64,000 nt of DNA from Pseudomonas abieticivorans. Its GTDB lineage: Bacteria; Pseudomonadota; Gammaproteobacteria; Pseudomonadales; Pseudomonadaceae. The notes below the pieces were generated by a model that had not been told where the DNA came from, ran no database searches, and worked only from the letters and a program-made list of their open reading frames with translations. Positions 53,137 through 60,837 of this stretch are shown here, one piece after another. The stretch spans positions 875,501 to 939,500 of the forward strand of contig NZ_CP094975.1 of assembly GCF_023509015.1 (NCBI RefSeq), read 5' to 3'. Position 1 is the stretch's first letter. Each line of letters begins with the position of its first letter. Made by a program: the position numbers and the translations under genes.

Positions 53137-53923
53137 CATTGACTCCTTGTGTTTTTATATGAACAGCCAGGTACCTCTTTGAACGCTGCCAATGAGACAA
53201 CCAATCATGCAATTGCGTTAATGGAAAATACAGTGTTACAAATACCCCCAACTCAACAACAATGTACTGGGCCTGGCACTTCGCAGGGAGGTACATCAAC
53301 GACTTGCACGCCACAACCCATTCAACCGCGCCGCCCTCCTCCCACCAATAAACGCTGTCCATCTCAGAACTGAAGAGCTTTAACCGTGAATACATCAACC
53401 CTAGTGGATGTTGAGTCACGTTAACTGCAAGGCCCGCCTCACGTGTTTTCTCATAATAACTGTCTATCCGGTATTGCATATTCAAATGCGGACCACTATA
53501 AGGCCTAAAACTAAACTCGAACACTTCCCACTCTTTAAAACTATGCGGATCCGTTGTCGACGGCCTGAACCCCGGCCACGACACCATCAGAGGCAAATTG
53601 ACCAAGTTGGCATTACAGCCGGTTTTATTATTAATCGCCCCGGGCTCCAACCAGCTTTTACCCTCAAAATCCGCCCACATGTCGATGTATTGACGACTCA
53701 ACTCAACCACATGCCCGCTGAGTTTCCCACACAATGATTTACTCAACGGCTTCAATCGACCGATCACTTCGAGTTCGGCCCTTTCTTTAGCGCTGTGGTA
53801 GTCGGTAGCCAAACTCATGAATCCTGAAAACGCCCGCACTCCATGGAACGTCATTAAGGTAACGAACAGCCAAAATGACCACACCACCACAAACCACACC
53901 ACTCGAATCGTCAACCAACCCAT
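53126..53923 (-). CDS. Membrane-anchored periplasmic protein, tandem copy 1 (immunity/inhibitor-like candidate)
   Basis: This 265-aa protein has one N-terminal membrane helix (residues about 5-27, VVWFVVVWSFWLFVTLM) and a large domain expected in the periplasm. Four conserved cysteines (SLCGKL, KTGCNAN, VACKS, KCQAQ) could form two disulfides, and there are conserved NKTGC and SWPGF motifs. It is not assignable to a known family by eye. It is closely related to copies 2 and 3 and distantly to gene 4. GGAGG sits 7 nt before its ATG. Its last codons overlap the first codons of the giant RTX-protease gene by 14 nt, so the two are translationally coupled. A role as inhibitor or immunity partner of that enzyme is an inference from layout. 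Confidence 0.8.
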   Translation of the reverse strand: MGWLTIRVVWFVVVWSFWLFVTLMTFHGVRAFSGFMSLATDYHSAKERAELEVIGRLKPLSKSLCGKLSGHVVELSRQYIDMWADFEGKSWLEPGAINNKTGCNANLVNLPLMVSWPGFRPSTTDPHSFKEWEVFEFSFRPYSGPHLNMQYRIDSYYEKTREAGLAVNVTQHPLGLMYSRLKLFSSEMDSVYWWEEGGAVEWVVACKSLMYLPAKCQAQYIVVELGVFVTLYFPLTQLHDWLSHWQRSKRYLAVHIKTQGVNDED

Positions 53924-54030
53924 TGTTCAACCTCCTGGCGCAGTTTCCAGCGGAGTCGTATCAAAACACGCAGGGATTTTTTGCAGGTTCGCCTGCGCAA
54001 ATGCTTCGGGCTGCCGCTTGCTCGATGTCA
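53924..54030 (-). pseudogene. Junction fossil: start of effector gene fused to end of gene 4
   Basis: Reading the minus strand after copy 2, GGAGTCA-ATG-ATG-AAA-TTT-GAC-ATC-GAG-CAA-GC repeats the first nine codons of the giant gene (MMK-I/F-DI-G/E-QA). Past the CAAGC junction the sequence switches to the last about 30 codons of gene 4 (KRQPEAFAQANLQKIPACF...APGG stop, versus KRQSEAFVYANLKKIPARF...LPGG). The gene 4 tail still supplies the GGAGG site for the next copy. Confidence 0.85.
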
Positions 54031-54825
54031 AATTTCATCATTGACTCCTTGTGTCTTTATATGAACAGCCAAGTGCCTTTTCGAGCGTTGCCACAGCGAC
54101 AACCAATCATGCAGTTGGGTTATTGGAAAACGTAGCGTTACCATTACTCCTAGCTCGACAACAATCTACTTGGCCTGACACTTCGTGGGGAAATCCGGCC
54201 ACGACTTGCACGCGACCACCCACTCAATCGCACCGTCTTCCCCCCACCAGTAAACACTGTCTACATCAGAGCTAAAAAGCTTTAGCCGTGAAAAACTCAA
54301 CCCTAGTGGATGCTGACTCACGTTAATCGGTAGATTCGCCTCACGTGTTTTCTCGTAATAACTGTCCATCAGGTATTGCATATTCACATACGATCCTTCA
54401 TAAGGATCAAAAGTAAATCTAAACCACTCACCTTCTTTAAAGCTATGCGGATCCGTCGTCGACGGCCTGAACCCCGGCCACGACGCCATCAACGGCAAAT
54501 GAATCAAATTAGCATCACAGCCGGTCTTATTATGTATCGCTCCCGGTTCCAACCAACTTTTTCCCTCAAAATCCGCCCACATGTGAATGTAACTTCGGCT
54601 TAACTCAATCACCTGCCCGCTGAGCTTCCCACACAATGATTTACTCAACGGCTTCAATCGACCAATCACTTCGAGTTCGGCCCTTTCTTTAGCGCTGTGG
54701 TAGTCGGTGACCAAACTCATGAATCCTGAAAACGCCCGCACTCCATGGAACGTCATTAAGTTAACGAACAGCCAAAATGACCACACCACCACAAACCACA
54801 CCACTCGAATCGTCAACCAACCCAT
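54028..54825 (-). pseudogene. Tandem copy 2, interrupted by an in-frame amber codon
   Basis: This homologue of copies 1 and 3 keeps frame over all 265 codons, but codon 220 is TAG (54166-54168) where copies 1 and 3 encode Tyr (QAQ-Y, QAK-Y). The conceptual product is 219 aa (54166-54825), lacking the last 45 residues. The downstream frame is otherwise intact and ends at the homologous stop at 54028, so the loss is a single substitution and probably recent. It still has the membrane helix and all four cysteines. Whether the truncated product works, or a suppressor reads through, is unknown. Confidence 0.85.
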
Positions 54826-54932
54826 TGTTCAACCTCCTGGCGCAGTTTCCAGCGGAGTCGTATCAAAACACGCAGGGATTTTTTGCACGTTCGCCTGCGC
54901 AAATGCTTCGGGCTGCCGCTTGCTCAATGTCA
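54826..54932 (-). pseudogene. Second junction fossil between copies 3 and 2
   Basis: Same composition as the fossil at 53924-54030, with only a few base changes (for example CGTTCG for GGTTCG). It begins ATG-ATG-AAA-GTT-GAC-ATT-GAG-CAA-GC and continues into the gene 4 tail ending in GGAGGTTGA. Confidence 0.85.
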
Positions 54933-55727
54933 ACTTTCATCATTGACTCCTTGTGTCTTTATATGAACAGCCAAGTGCCTTTTCGAGCGTTGCCACAGCG
55001 ACAACCAATCATGCAGTTGGGTTAATCGTAAATCGAGCGTTACAGAAACCCCCAGCTCGACAACAACGTATTTGGCTTGACATTCCGAGGGGAAATTCGG
55101 CCAAGATTTGCACACAACAACAAATTCAACCGTGCCACTACCATCCCACCAATAAACACTGTCTATCTGAGAACCAAAGCTCTTTAGCTGCGAAACCTTC
55201 AACCCTAGCGGATGTTCATTCACCTGAATATCGAGACCCGCTTCACGTGTATTCTCGTAATAACGATCCATCAGGTATTGCATATTCAAATGCGGACCAT
55301 CATCAGGACGAAAAGTAAATTCGAGCCGCTCCCCCTTTTTAAAACTATGCGGATCCGTTGTCGACGGCCTGAACCCCGGCCATGACGCGATCAACGGCAA
55401 ATTAAGTAAATTAGCATCACAGCCGGTCTTATTATGGATCGCTCCCGGCTCCAACCAACTTTTCCCTTCAAAATCCGCCCACATATAAATATAACGACGG
55501 CTCAACTCAACCACCTGCCCGCCGAGCTTCCCACACAATGATTTATTCAACGACTTCAATCGACCGATCACTTCGAGTTCGGTCCTTTCTTTAGCGCTGT
55601 GGTAGTCGGTAGCCAAACTCATGAATCCTGAAAACGCCCGCACTCCATGGAACGTCATTAAGGTAACGAACAGCCAAAATGACCACACCCCCACAAACCA
55701 CACCACTCGAATCGTCAACCAGCTCAT
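54930..55727 (-). CDS. Membrane-anchored periplasmic protein, tandem copy 3
   Basis: This 265-aa protein is built like copy 1: a membrane helix at 5-27 and a periplasmic domain with the four conserved cysteines (SLCGKL, KTGCDAN, VVCKS, ECQAK). The first about 120 residues are nearly identical to copies 1 and 2, while 130-215 vary most (for example KKGERLEFTFRPDDG against KEWEVFEFSFRPYSG in copy 1). The start is 3 nt after the gene 4 stop, using GGAGGTTGA as ribosome site. This is the unit next to gene 4 and therefore the likely parental position of the array. Confidence 0.8.
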   Translation of the reverse strand: MSWLTIRVVWFVGVWSFWLFVTLMTFHGVRAFSGFMSLATDYHSAKERTELEVIGRLKSLNKSLCGKLGGQVVELSRRYIYMWADFEGKSWLEPGAIHNKTGCDANLLNLPLIASWPGFRPSTTDPHSFKKGERLEFTFRPDDGPHLNMQYLMDRYYENTREAGLDIQVNEHPLGLKVSQLKSFGSQIDSVYWWDGSGTVEFVVVCKSWPNFPSECQAKYVVVELGVSVTLDLRLTQLHDWLSLWQRSKRHLAVHIKTQGVNDES

Positions 55728-55730
55728 CCG

Positions 55731-56570
55731 TCAACCTCCTGGCAGGGAAGTCAGCGGCGGGTCCGTATCAAAGCGCGCCGGAATTTTTTTCAGGTTTGCA
55801 TACACGAACGCTTCGGACTGTCGCTTGATCGCCTGCCAGGCTGAAACGTTGGAAGGCAAAAACTTCAAACGGACAAAGGTTTCCAAGTGCTCAATTACAT
55901 AGAAGGCCTCGCACAGAAAATACGGTCCCTCCCACGTGCTGCCGAGGCAACGCATCACAAAGTTCACTTGGCCTTGGTCTTCGGACCAGTACAAGGCATC
56001 GGTCTCTTTTTTAAACAACAGGTTTGCAATGGCGACGGTGTGCAACCCCAATGTTGAATCAAATGCCAACTTGCCTCGCACATGGCTTGCCTTTGGCCCT
56101 TGATACAGGTCTCGCAGATAACTCAGATCTTGCCCCGCCTTGTAATAGGGTTCCAACACCACACTCAATCGATCATCCGTCACATGGCTCAAGTAGGCAC
56201 CCTCCCCTTCAGGTTGCAGGCCTGGCCAGGACATCACCAACGGCAGGGACACAACGTTGGCGTCACAGCCGGTTTTGTTGTCACCGAAGTCTTTTTCCCA
56301 GGCACGTTTGCCTTCGTACTCCACCCAGGACTGCATGTAGTTCAAGTCAACTTCAAATACATGCCCACCCAAGCGCCCGCACACGGTGGTGGGAATGGGC
56401 CTCAACTTCCCTTGACGTTCCAGTTCGACGCGCTCTTGCGGCGTGTAGCGGCCGAAATACCATTTGGCAATCAGGTCCATGACTTCAGTGCCATGAAATG
56501 CGATCAGCAGCATTAACAGGCACACCAACCATCGAGCGGCGAATGCGATAAAATCAATAACAGGCTGCAT
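55731..56570 (-). CDS. Gene 4: founder-type relative of the tandem copies
   Basis: This 279-aa protein has an N-terminal membrane helix (FAARWLVCLLMLLIAFHG) and a periplasmic domain that shares with the tandem copies TVCGRLGGHVFEV, EGKRAWE, NKTGCDANVVSLPLVMSWPG and DALYWSEDQGQV. Overall identity is low but the cysteine pattern matches, so it is a diverged paralogue. It contains a longer C-terminal tail (KRQSEAFVYANLKKIP...PGG) that was captured in each repeat unit. AGGAG is 6 nt before the ATG, directly after the HlyD-like gene. Function unknown; an adaptor, inhibitor or immunity role is inferred. Confidence 0.78.
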   Translation of the reverse strand: MQPVIDFIAFAARWLVCLLMLLIAFHGTEVMDLIAKWYFGRYTPQERVELERQGKLRPIPTTVCGRLGGHVFEVDLNYMQSWVEYEGKRAWEKDFGDNKTGCDANVVSLPLVMSWPGLQPEGEGAYLSHVTDDRLSVVLEPYYKAGQDLSYLRDLYQGPKASHVRGKLAFDSTLGLHTVAIANLLFKKETDALYWSEDQGQVNFVMRCLGSTWEGPYFLCEAFYVIEHLETFVRLKFLPSNVSAWQAIKRQSEAFVYANLKKIPARFDTDPPLTSLPGG

Positions 56571-56578
56571 AGTGGCTC

Positions 56579-57988
56579 CTACCTTTCCCTTAAACCCTCA
56601 TCCACATAAGCCTTCAACGGGCTCAGGAAATAACTGATCACCGTGCGCCGATCGGTAATAATTTCCGCCCTGACCGCCATGCCCGGTGATAACGGCAAAT
56701 CCCGTGAACCCACGCGAATGTGACTTTCGCCCAACTTCAACCGCGCGCTATACACCAGGCCCAGGCGCTCATCTTCAATCGCATCGTTTGAAACGCTGGT
56801 GACAGTGGCCGCTATCACCCCGTACTTGGTGAAAGTGAAGGTCTCGACTTTGACCTCCACAGGCTGCCCCGCGCGCACGAAGCCGATGTCCTTGTTCTCC
56901 AGCAACACTTCGACTTCCAAAGGCTGGTCACGCGGAACAATGACCATTAACGATTGGGCTGGCGTGACCACGCCGCCTGGGGTATGGATGGCCAGTTGTT
57001 GCACGGTGCCGTCGACCGGTGCGCTGAGTTTTCGCAGACGGTGGCGTTGCTCGGCCTTGAGCAGTTCCTGGGCAAGGGAGGCGGCTTTCTGATCGGCATC
57101 GTTGTGCAGGTCGAGCATGGCCTTGCGGGTTTGCGCTTTAACGCTTTGGTAGCGATGCCCTGCGGCTTTCTTGATGGCTTGCAGTTCTTGTACGCGCAAC
57201 TCTTGAGTGGTCAGTTCACGCTCTTGGCCCAGCCTGGCCTGCTCTTTTTCGAGGTAGGCGTGTTTGGCGACAAAGGCTTTTTCCAGCAGTATTTTGTAAT
57301 CTGCAGCCAATTGCCGGGCGATGGGCAGCGTCAGGCGCAGTGACGCCACGCTGGCGCGCGCCGAACGAACTTCGGCGGTGTTCTTATCGATCTCTGCCGC
57401 CACTTGGTCCAGCGCACTGCGGTACTCCGTGTATTGGCCATCGAGCCAGCGCTGCGCGCCGTCGCGCTCGCTGGCGTTGAGTTGGGCCGATATCCGTGGC
57501 GGGGCATCGGTTTCGATGGCCTCCAGCAGCGCTTTCGCGCGGGCGCTATCCACCTGAGCGGCGAGCAATTGGCTGCGCAGGCGCGACACTTCGGCTGCAG
57601 TGATGTGCGAGTGCAGCTCGACCAGCAGGTCGCCAGCCTTGACTGCCTGACCGTCCTGAACATGAATGGCTTTGACCACCGCCACTTCGTTAGGCTGTAT
57701 GAGCTTGGACTTGCCACTGGGCACCACCTTGCCGCGGGCGGTCGCCACCACATCGACCTCGCCAATGCAGGCCCACAGCAACCCGACCGCCGCAAAGCTC
57801 ATTAACCCCCACACGGTGTAACGCGGCGCGGGGTGAACAGGTTGCTCCTGCAAGGCCAGTGCAGCGGGCAGGAACTGCACTTCGTGGCGCAAGCGCTCAG
57901 GCGTATCCAGCGCCTTGCGGCGTTGCCAGGCCACGCGCCACGCCGCTTGATAACGCCGTAACAATTCGAGCGTTTGCGCGGCGATCAT
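56579..57988 (-). CDS. HlyD-family type I secretion membrane fusion protein
   Basis: This 469-aa adaptor has a cytosolic N-terminus, one membrane helix (YTVWGLMSFAAVGLLWACIG, residues 57-76), a lipoyl half-domain (VATARGKVVPSGKSKLIQP), a long coiled-coil hairpin (130-300) and a C-terminal beta-barrel ending DRRTVISYFLSPLKAYVDEGLRER (split at SYFLSPL), the characteristic HlyD end. It should link the HlyB-like transporter to an outer-membrane TolC protein encoded elsewhere. Its ATG overlaps the transporter stop (ATGA). Confidence 0.9.
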   Translation of the reverse strand: MIAAQTLELLRRYQAAWRVAWQRRKALDTPERLRHEVQFLPAALALQEQPVHPAPRYTVWGLMSFAAVGLLWACIGEVDVVATARGKVVPSGKSKLIQPNEVAVVKAIHVQDGQAVKAGDLLVELHSHITAAEVSRLRSQLLAAQVDSARAKALLEAIETDAPPRISAQLNASERDGAQRWLDGQYTEYRSALDQVAAEIDKNTAEVRSARASVASLRLTLPIARQLAADYKILLEKAFVAKHAYLEKEQARLGQERELTTQELRVQELQAIKKAAGHRYQSVKAQTRKAMLDLHNDADQKAASLAQELLKAEQRHRLRKLSAPVDGTVQQLAIHTPGGVVTPAQSLMVIVPRDQPLEVEVLLENKDIGFVRAGQPVEVKVETFTFTKYGVIAATVTSVSNDAIEDERLGLVYSARLKLGESHIRVGSRDLPLSPGMAVRAEIITDRRTVISYFLSPLKAYVDEGLRER

Positions 57989-60138
57989 TGCGAGTCCCCA
58001 CGTTGCAAGCGGTGTAACTGCGCGTAGTGGCCACCCTCGATGTGGACCAACTGGGCATGCGGCCCTTGCTCGACGATCTGGCCACGGTCCATGACCACGA
58101 TCCGGTCCGCCTCACGGACCGCCGACAACCGGTGGGCGATGACGATGACAGTGCGCCCCCGGCAAATCCCTTGCATGTTGTGCTGCACGATCCGTTCGGA
58201 CTCATAGTCCAGGGCGCTGGTCGCCTCATCGAAGATCAGGATGCGAGGGTTACCCATCAGCGCCCGGGCGATGGCGATGCGCTGGCGTTGCCCACCCGAC
58301 AGCGAGGCGCCGTGCTCCCCAACCAAGGTGTCGTAGCCTTGGGGCAGTTCGAGGATGAACTCATGAGCCCCGGCCATTTTCGCCGCCAACATGATCAGTT
58401 CCAGCGACGTACCGGGGTCACTCAAGGCGATGTTCTGGCGAACACTGCGCTGGAACAGCACGTTGTCTTGCAGCACCACACCGATCTGACGGCGCAGCGA
58501 CGAGACATCGGCAAGCGCAAGGTCTGTCCCGTCCACCAATACGCGACCCTGCTCGGGGGCATAGAGGCGCTGGATCAACCGCGTCAGCGTGCTTTTTCCG
58601 GAGCCTGAGCGGCCGACGACCCCAATGAATTCACCGGCATGGATCTTCAGGCTGACGCCGCGCAACACCTCGCTGCCGTCGGCTCGGTAGCGAAACCTGA
58701 CCTGATCGAATTCAACTTGCCCGGCAAGCAGCGGCAATGGGCTTCGATCAGCTTGGGCTGCCTCCGTGCGGGTATTGAGGATGTCCCCCAACCGCTGCAC
58801 TGAAACACCGGTTTGCTGAAAGTGCGTCCACAATTGCGCCAGGCGCATGATGGGTTGGGAAACCCGCCCGGCCAGCATGTTGAAGGCGATCAATTGCCCG
58901 ACCGTCAGCGCCCCTTCGATGACCAGGCGCGCCCCCAGCCACAAGGTGGCGACCGTGACCAGCTTGCCAACCAGGCCGACGCATTCGTTGGCCATGGCCG
59001 ACAGGTTCTGCGTGCGGAACGTGGCCGCGACATAGGCGGCCAACTGGTTGTTCCAGGTACGGATGATGTGCGGCTCGACGGCCATCGCTTTCAACGTGTC
59101 GATACCATTCACGGTCTCGACCAGAAACGCCTGGTTTTCGGCGCCCCGGTTGAAGCTCTCGTTCAAGCGCGCTCGCAATACCGGCGTCACTAAAAACGAA
59201 ATCAGAAAATACAGCGGTAGTGAGAGCACCACCAACAACGTCAGCCAACCGCTGTACAGGCACATGACCGCGATGAACACCACGCAGAACAGGACATCCA
59301 GCACCACAGTGATACTGTTGCCGGTCAGAAAGCTGCGGATATTTTCCAGCTCCCTGACTCTGGCGACGCAATCCCCCACCCTTCGTGCCTGGAAATAAGC
59401 CAGGGGCAGGGTCACCAAGTGCGAGAATAGCCGGGCACCCAATTCCACATCTATACGGCTGGCCGTATGCGCGAAGATATAGGTACGCAGCCCGCTCAAC
59501 ACCGATTCAAACAGCAAAATGACCAGCAAACCGGCAGCCACCACATCCAGGGTCGTCAGGCCGCGATGCACCAACACCTTGTCCATCACCACTTGGAAGA
59601 ACAGTGGCGTCAACAATGCGAATATCTGCAGTACAAACGAGACCAGCAAGATTTCAGCCAGCAACTTGCGGTACTTCACGATAGCCGGGATAAACCAGGT
59701 AAAGTCAAACCGCGACAGCTCGCCGCCCAAAGAAGACTCAGACTGTAGAAGTAGTAGTTCACCGTCCCAGGCCTGCTCCAACTGCGCGAGGGTCAATATC
59801 TCTTGGCGGTTGGCGAGGGGGTCATGAATAAGGACTTGGCCGTCGTCCACGCGACCTATGACGAAAAACCCACCGCCAGGCCGTGAAGCAATGGCAGGCA
59901 GCGGTGTTTTGCCCAAGCGGTGGAGGGCGCATTTGGCTGAGCGGGCTTTCAAACCCAGCGACCTGGCCGCCAGTATTAGTTGCGCAAGGCCGAGCAGCTG
60001 CCCCTGTTGCCCATAGTGATGGGCTATTTGATCGGCTGATGCCGCAATATTATGAAACCGCGCTAGCAGTACCAGGCAAACAATACCCGTATCGACAACT
60101 CCGGCCTCTTCGTTTGATCTAGCATCGTCATCCACCAT
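57985..60138 (-). CDS. HlyB-family type I secretion ABC transporter with degenerate C39 domain
   Basis: This protein of about 717 aa is strikingly HlyB-like: a C39-like domain (1-130) in which the catalytic Cys position is Thr (VDTGIVCLVLLARFHN), the segment FDFTWFIPAIVKYRKLL, six membrane helices (about 150-430), then the ATPase: GRSGSGKST, LSGGQRQRIAIARALMGNP, ILIFDEATSALD, and IAHRLSAVREADRI. Without the Cys it cannot cleave a double-glycine leader; the domain should bind RTX repeats, as in HlyB, and select the giant protein for export. ATG 60138 is preferred (GGGGGTG upstream); ATG 60156 has no ribosome site. Confidence 0.92.
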   Translation of the reverse strand: MVDDDARSNEEAGVVDTGIVCLVLLARFHNIAASADQIAHHYGQQGQLLGLAQLILAARSLGLKARSAKCALHRLGKTPLPAIASRPGGGFFVIGRVDDGQVLIHDPLANRQEILTLAQLEQAWDGELLLLQSESSLGGELSRFDFTWFIPAIVKYRKLLAEILLVSFVLQIFALLTPLFFQVVMDKVLVHRGLTTLDVVAAGLLVILLFESVLSGLRTYIFAHTASRIDVELGARLFSHLVTLPLAYFQARRVGDCVARVRELENIRSFLTGNSITVVLDVLFCVVFIAVMCLYSGWLTLLVVLSLPLYFLISFLVTPVLRARLNESFNRGAENQAFLVETVNGIDTLKAMAVEPHIIRTWNNQLAAYVAATFRTQNLSAMANECVGLVGKLVTVATLWLGARLVIEGALTVGQLIAFNMLAGRVSQPIMRLAQLWTHFQQTGVSVQRLGDILNTRTEAAQADRSPLPLLAGQVEFDQVRFRYRADGSEVLRGVSLKIHAGEFIGVVGRSGSGKSTLTRLIQRLYAPEQGRVLVDGTDLALADVSSLRRQIGVVLQDNVLFQRSVRQNIALSDPGTSLELIMLAAKMAGAHEFILELPQGYDTLVGEHGASLSGGQRQRIAIARALMGNPRILIFDEATSALDYESERIVQHNMQGICRGRTVIVIAHRLSAVREADRIVVMDRGQIVEQGPHAQLVHIEGGHYAQLHRLQRGDSQ

Positions 60139-60156
60139 CGTCCACACCCCCGTCAT

Positions 60157-60300
60157 TTCAAGGTGTAAATTAGGGGTAACAATCGAACCTGAATATCTCC
60201 CTACTTCCTATACCAGCGAAGGAAACTTCCGATAAATTTAAAGGCGCTGTAGGAAATTTTATTCAGACAGATGGATGAACGATCGCGCGCTATTCAATAA
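60157..60300 (-). promoter_or_regulatory. AT-rich promoter region of the T1SS/RTX operon
   Basis: This segment contains no gene and is much more AT-rich than its surroundings. Minus-strand TATAGG near 60212 and TTGTTA near 60182 are possible promoter elements, but no confident -35/-10 pair or known operator is visible. Confidence 0.4.
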
Positions 60301-60314
60301 CGGTTAATTTTAAG

Positions 60315-60339
60315 CAAAAAAAAGGCGACCGAAGTCGCC
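60315..60339 (-). terminator. Rho-independent terminator of the 38-aa gene
   Basis: GGCGAC-CGAA-GTCGCC, on the minus strand followed by eight T residues, lies 35 bp after the stop of the small membrane protein gene. It also separates that gene from the RTX operon. Confidence 0.85.
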
Positions 60340-60373
60340 CAAAATGCCTTGCGTGCTCTTTTCCCCAAAGCCC

Positions 60374-60490
60374 TCAGCGTGGCTTGCGCCGCTGCGAGTC
60401 TTTCCAGATAAACCAACCGATACCGGCGAAAAACATCAACATCAGGAAAACGGTGATGACGCCCGCGATGACTACCGTGTCGAGAAACAT
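60374..60490 (-). CDS. 38-aa single-helix membrane protein
   Basis: The frame MFLDTVVIAGVITVFLMLMF... is one membrane helix followed by WFIWKDSQRRKPR, a positively charged cytosolic end. GGGGAGG lies 6 nt before the ATG and a terminator follows, so it is a real short transcription unit. It resembles CcoQ-like small subunits in size and layout, but no partner genes are nearby. It is too short for a firm family call. Confidence 0.7.
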   Translation of the reverse strand: MFLDTVVIAGVITVFLMLMFFAGIGWFIWKDSQRRKPR

Positions 60491-60567
60491 GACCGCCTCC
60501 CCTGTGTGCTCTGCAATGGAGCCAAGGTAACGCGAGTAAGTCGGGGAAACATTGACCGAGGTCAATA

Positions 60568-60585
60568 AGGCCCGAGACAGGGCCT
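60568..60585 (-). terminator. Hairpin after the 53-aa gene
   Basis: AGGCCC-GAGACA-GGGCCT lies about 24 bp after the minus-strand stop at 60609. A T-rich tract precedes rather than follows it, so this is a weak terminator candidate. Confidence 0.4.
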
Positions 60586-60608
60586 GGAAGGAGGGTAAAA
60601 AAACGCAA

Positions 60609-60770
60609 TCAGCGCTTCTTGGGTTTGCCTTTGCCCTTTTTCTTGCCTTTGCCCAGCGGCATGGCCTGCTCGAACGCCTGGCGCACTTCGTTCAGGCGCT
60701 TATCGTTAAGGTCATGGATGCGCTTGGCGCGTTCGGCGGAGAAATCGATCAGCTTGTCGTCTTGGCTCAT
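60609..60770 (-). CDS. Small basic-tailed protein, 53 aa
   Basis: The product MSQDDKLIDFSAERAKRIHD... is charged and helical, ending in a Lys/Gly-rich tail (GKGKKKGKGKPKKR) suited to binding nucleic acid or the ribosome. ATG 60770 gives a typical start; the longer frame to 60854 adds Cys-rich, unlikely residues. Homologues with the same DFSAERAKRIHDL start occur widely in Pseudomonas, function unknown. Confidence 0.7.
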   Translation of the reverse strand: MSQDDKLIDFSAERAKRIHDLNDKRLNEVRQAFEQAMPLGKGKKKGKGKPKKR

Positions 60771-60837
60771 GGTCGCTACGTCTTGGGCTGTGCAAGTTTG
60801 CATCATGCCGCCTGGCGCGTCGCAAGGCCAGCCTCGG

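Larger units (their letters stand above)
53114..55827. repeat. Tandem triplication, exact 902-bp period
   Basis: Three units repeat with starts of the homologous genes at 53923, 54825 and 55727 (differences 902 and 902). Units are 53126-54027, 54028-54929 and 54930 to about 55822. The pentamer GCTTG lies at the effector end (53114-53118), at both internal junctions (54016-54020, 54918-54922) and in gene 4 (55823-55827), marking the breakpoints. Flanks of units 1 and 2 are almost identical while the central coding parts have diverged. Confidence 0.9.

Noticed and set aside
53126..55827. Possible insertion sequence or transposon duplication of the array
   Set aside because: No terminal inverted repeats, target-site duplication or transposase. 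Breakpoints share only 5 bp and fall inside coding ends, fitting recombination.
47746..60138. Type VI effector/immunity interpretation of the array
   Set aside because: There is no VgrG, PAAR, Hcp or adaptor gene. The adjacent exporter is a clear HlyB/HlyD pair and the large protein has RTX repeats and a type I-like C-terminus.
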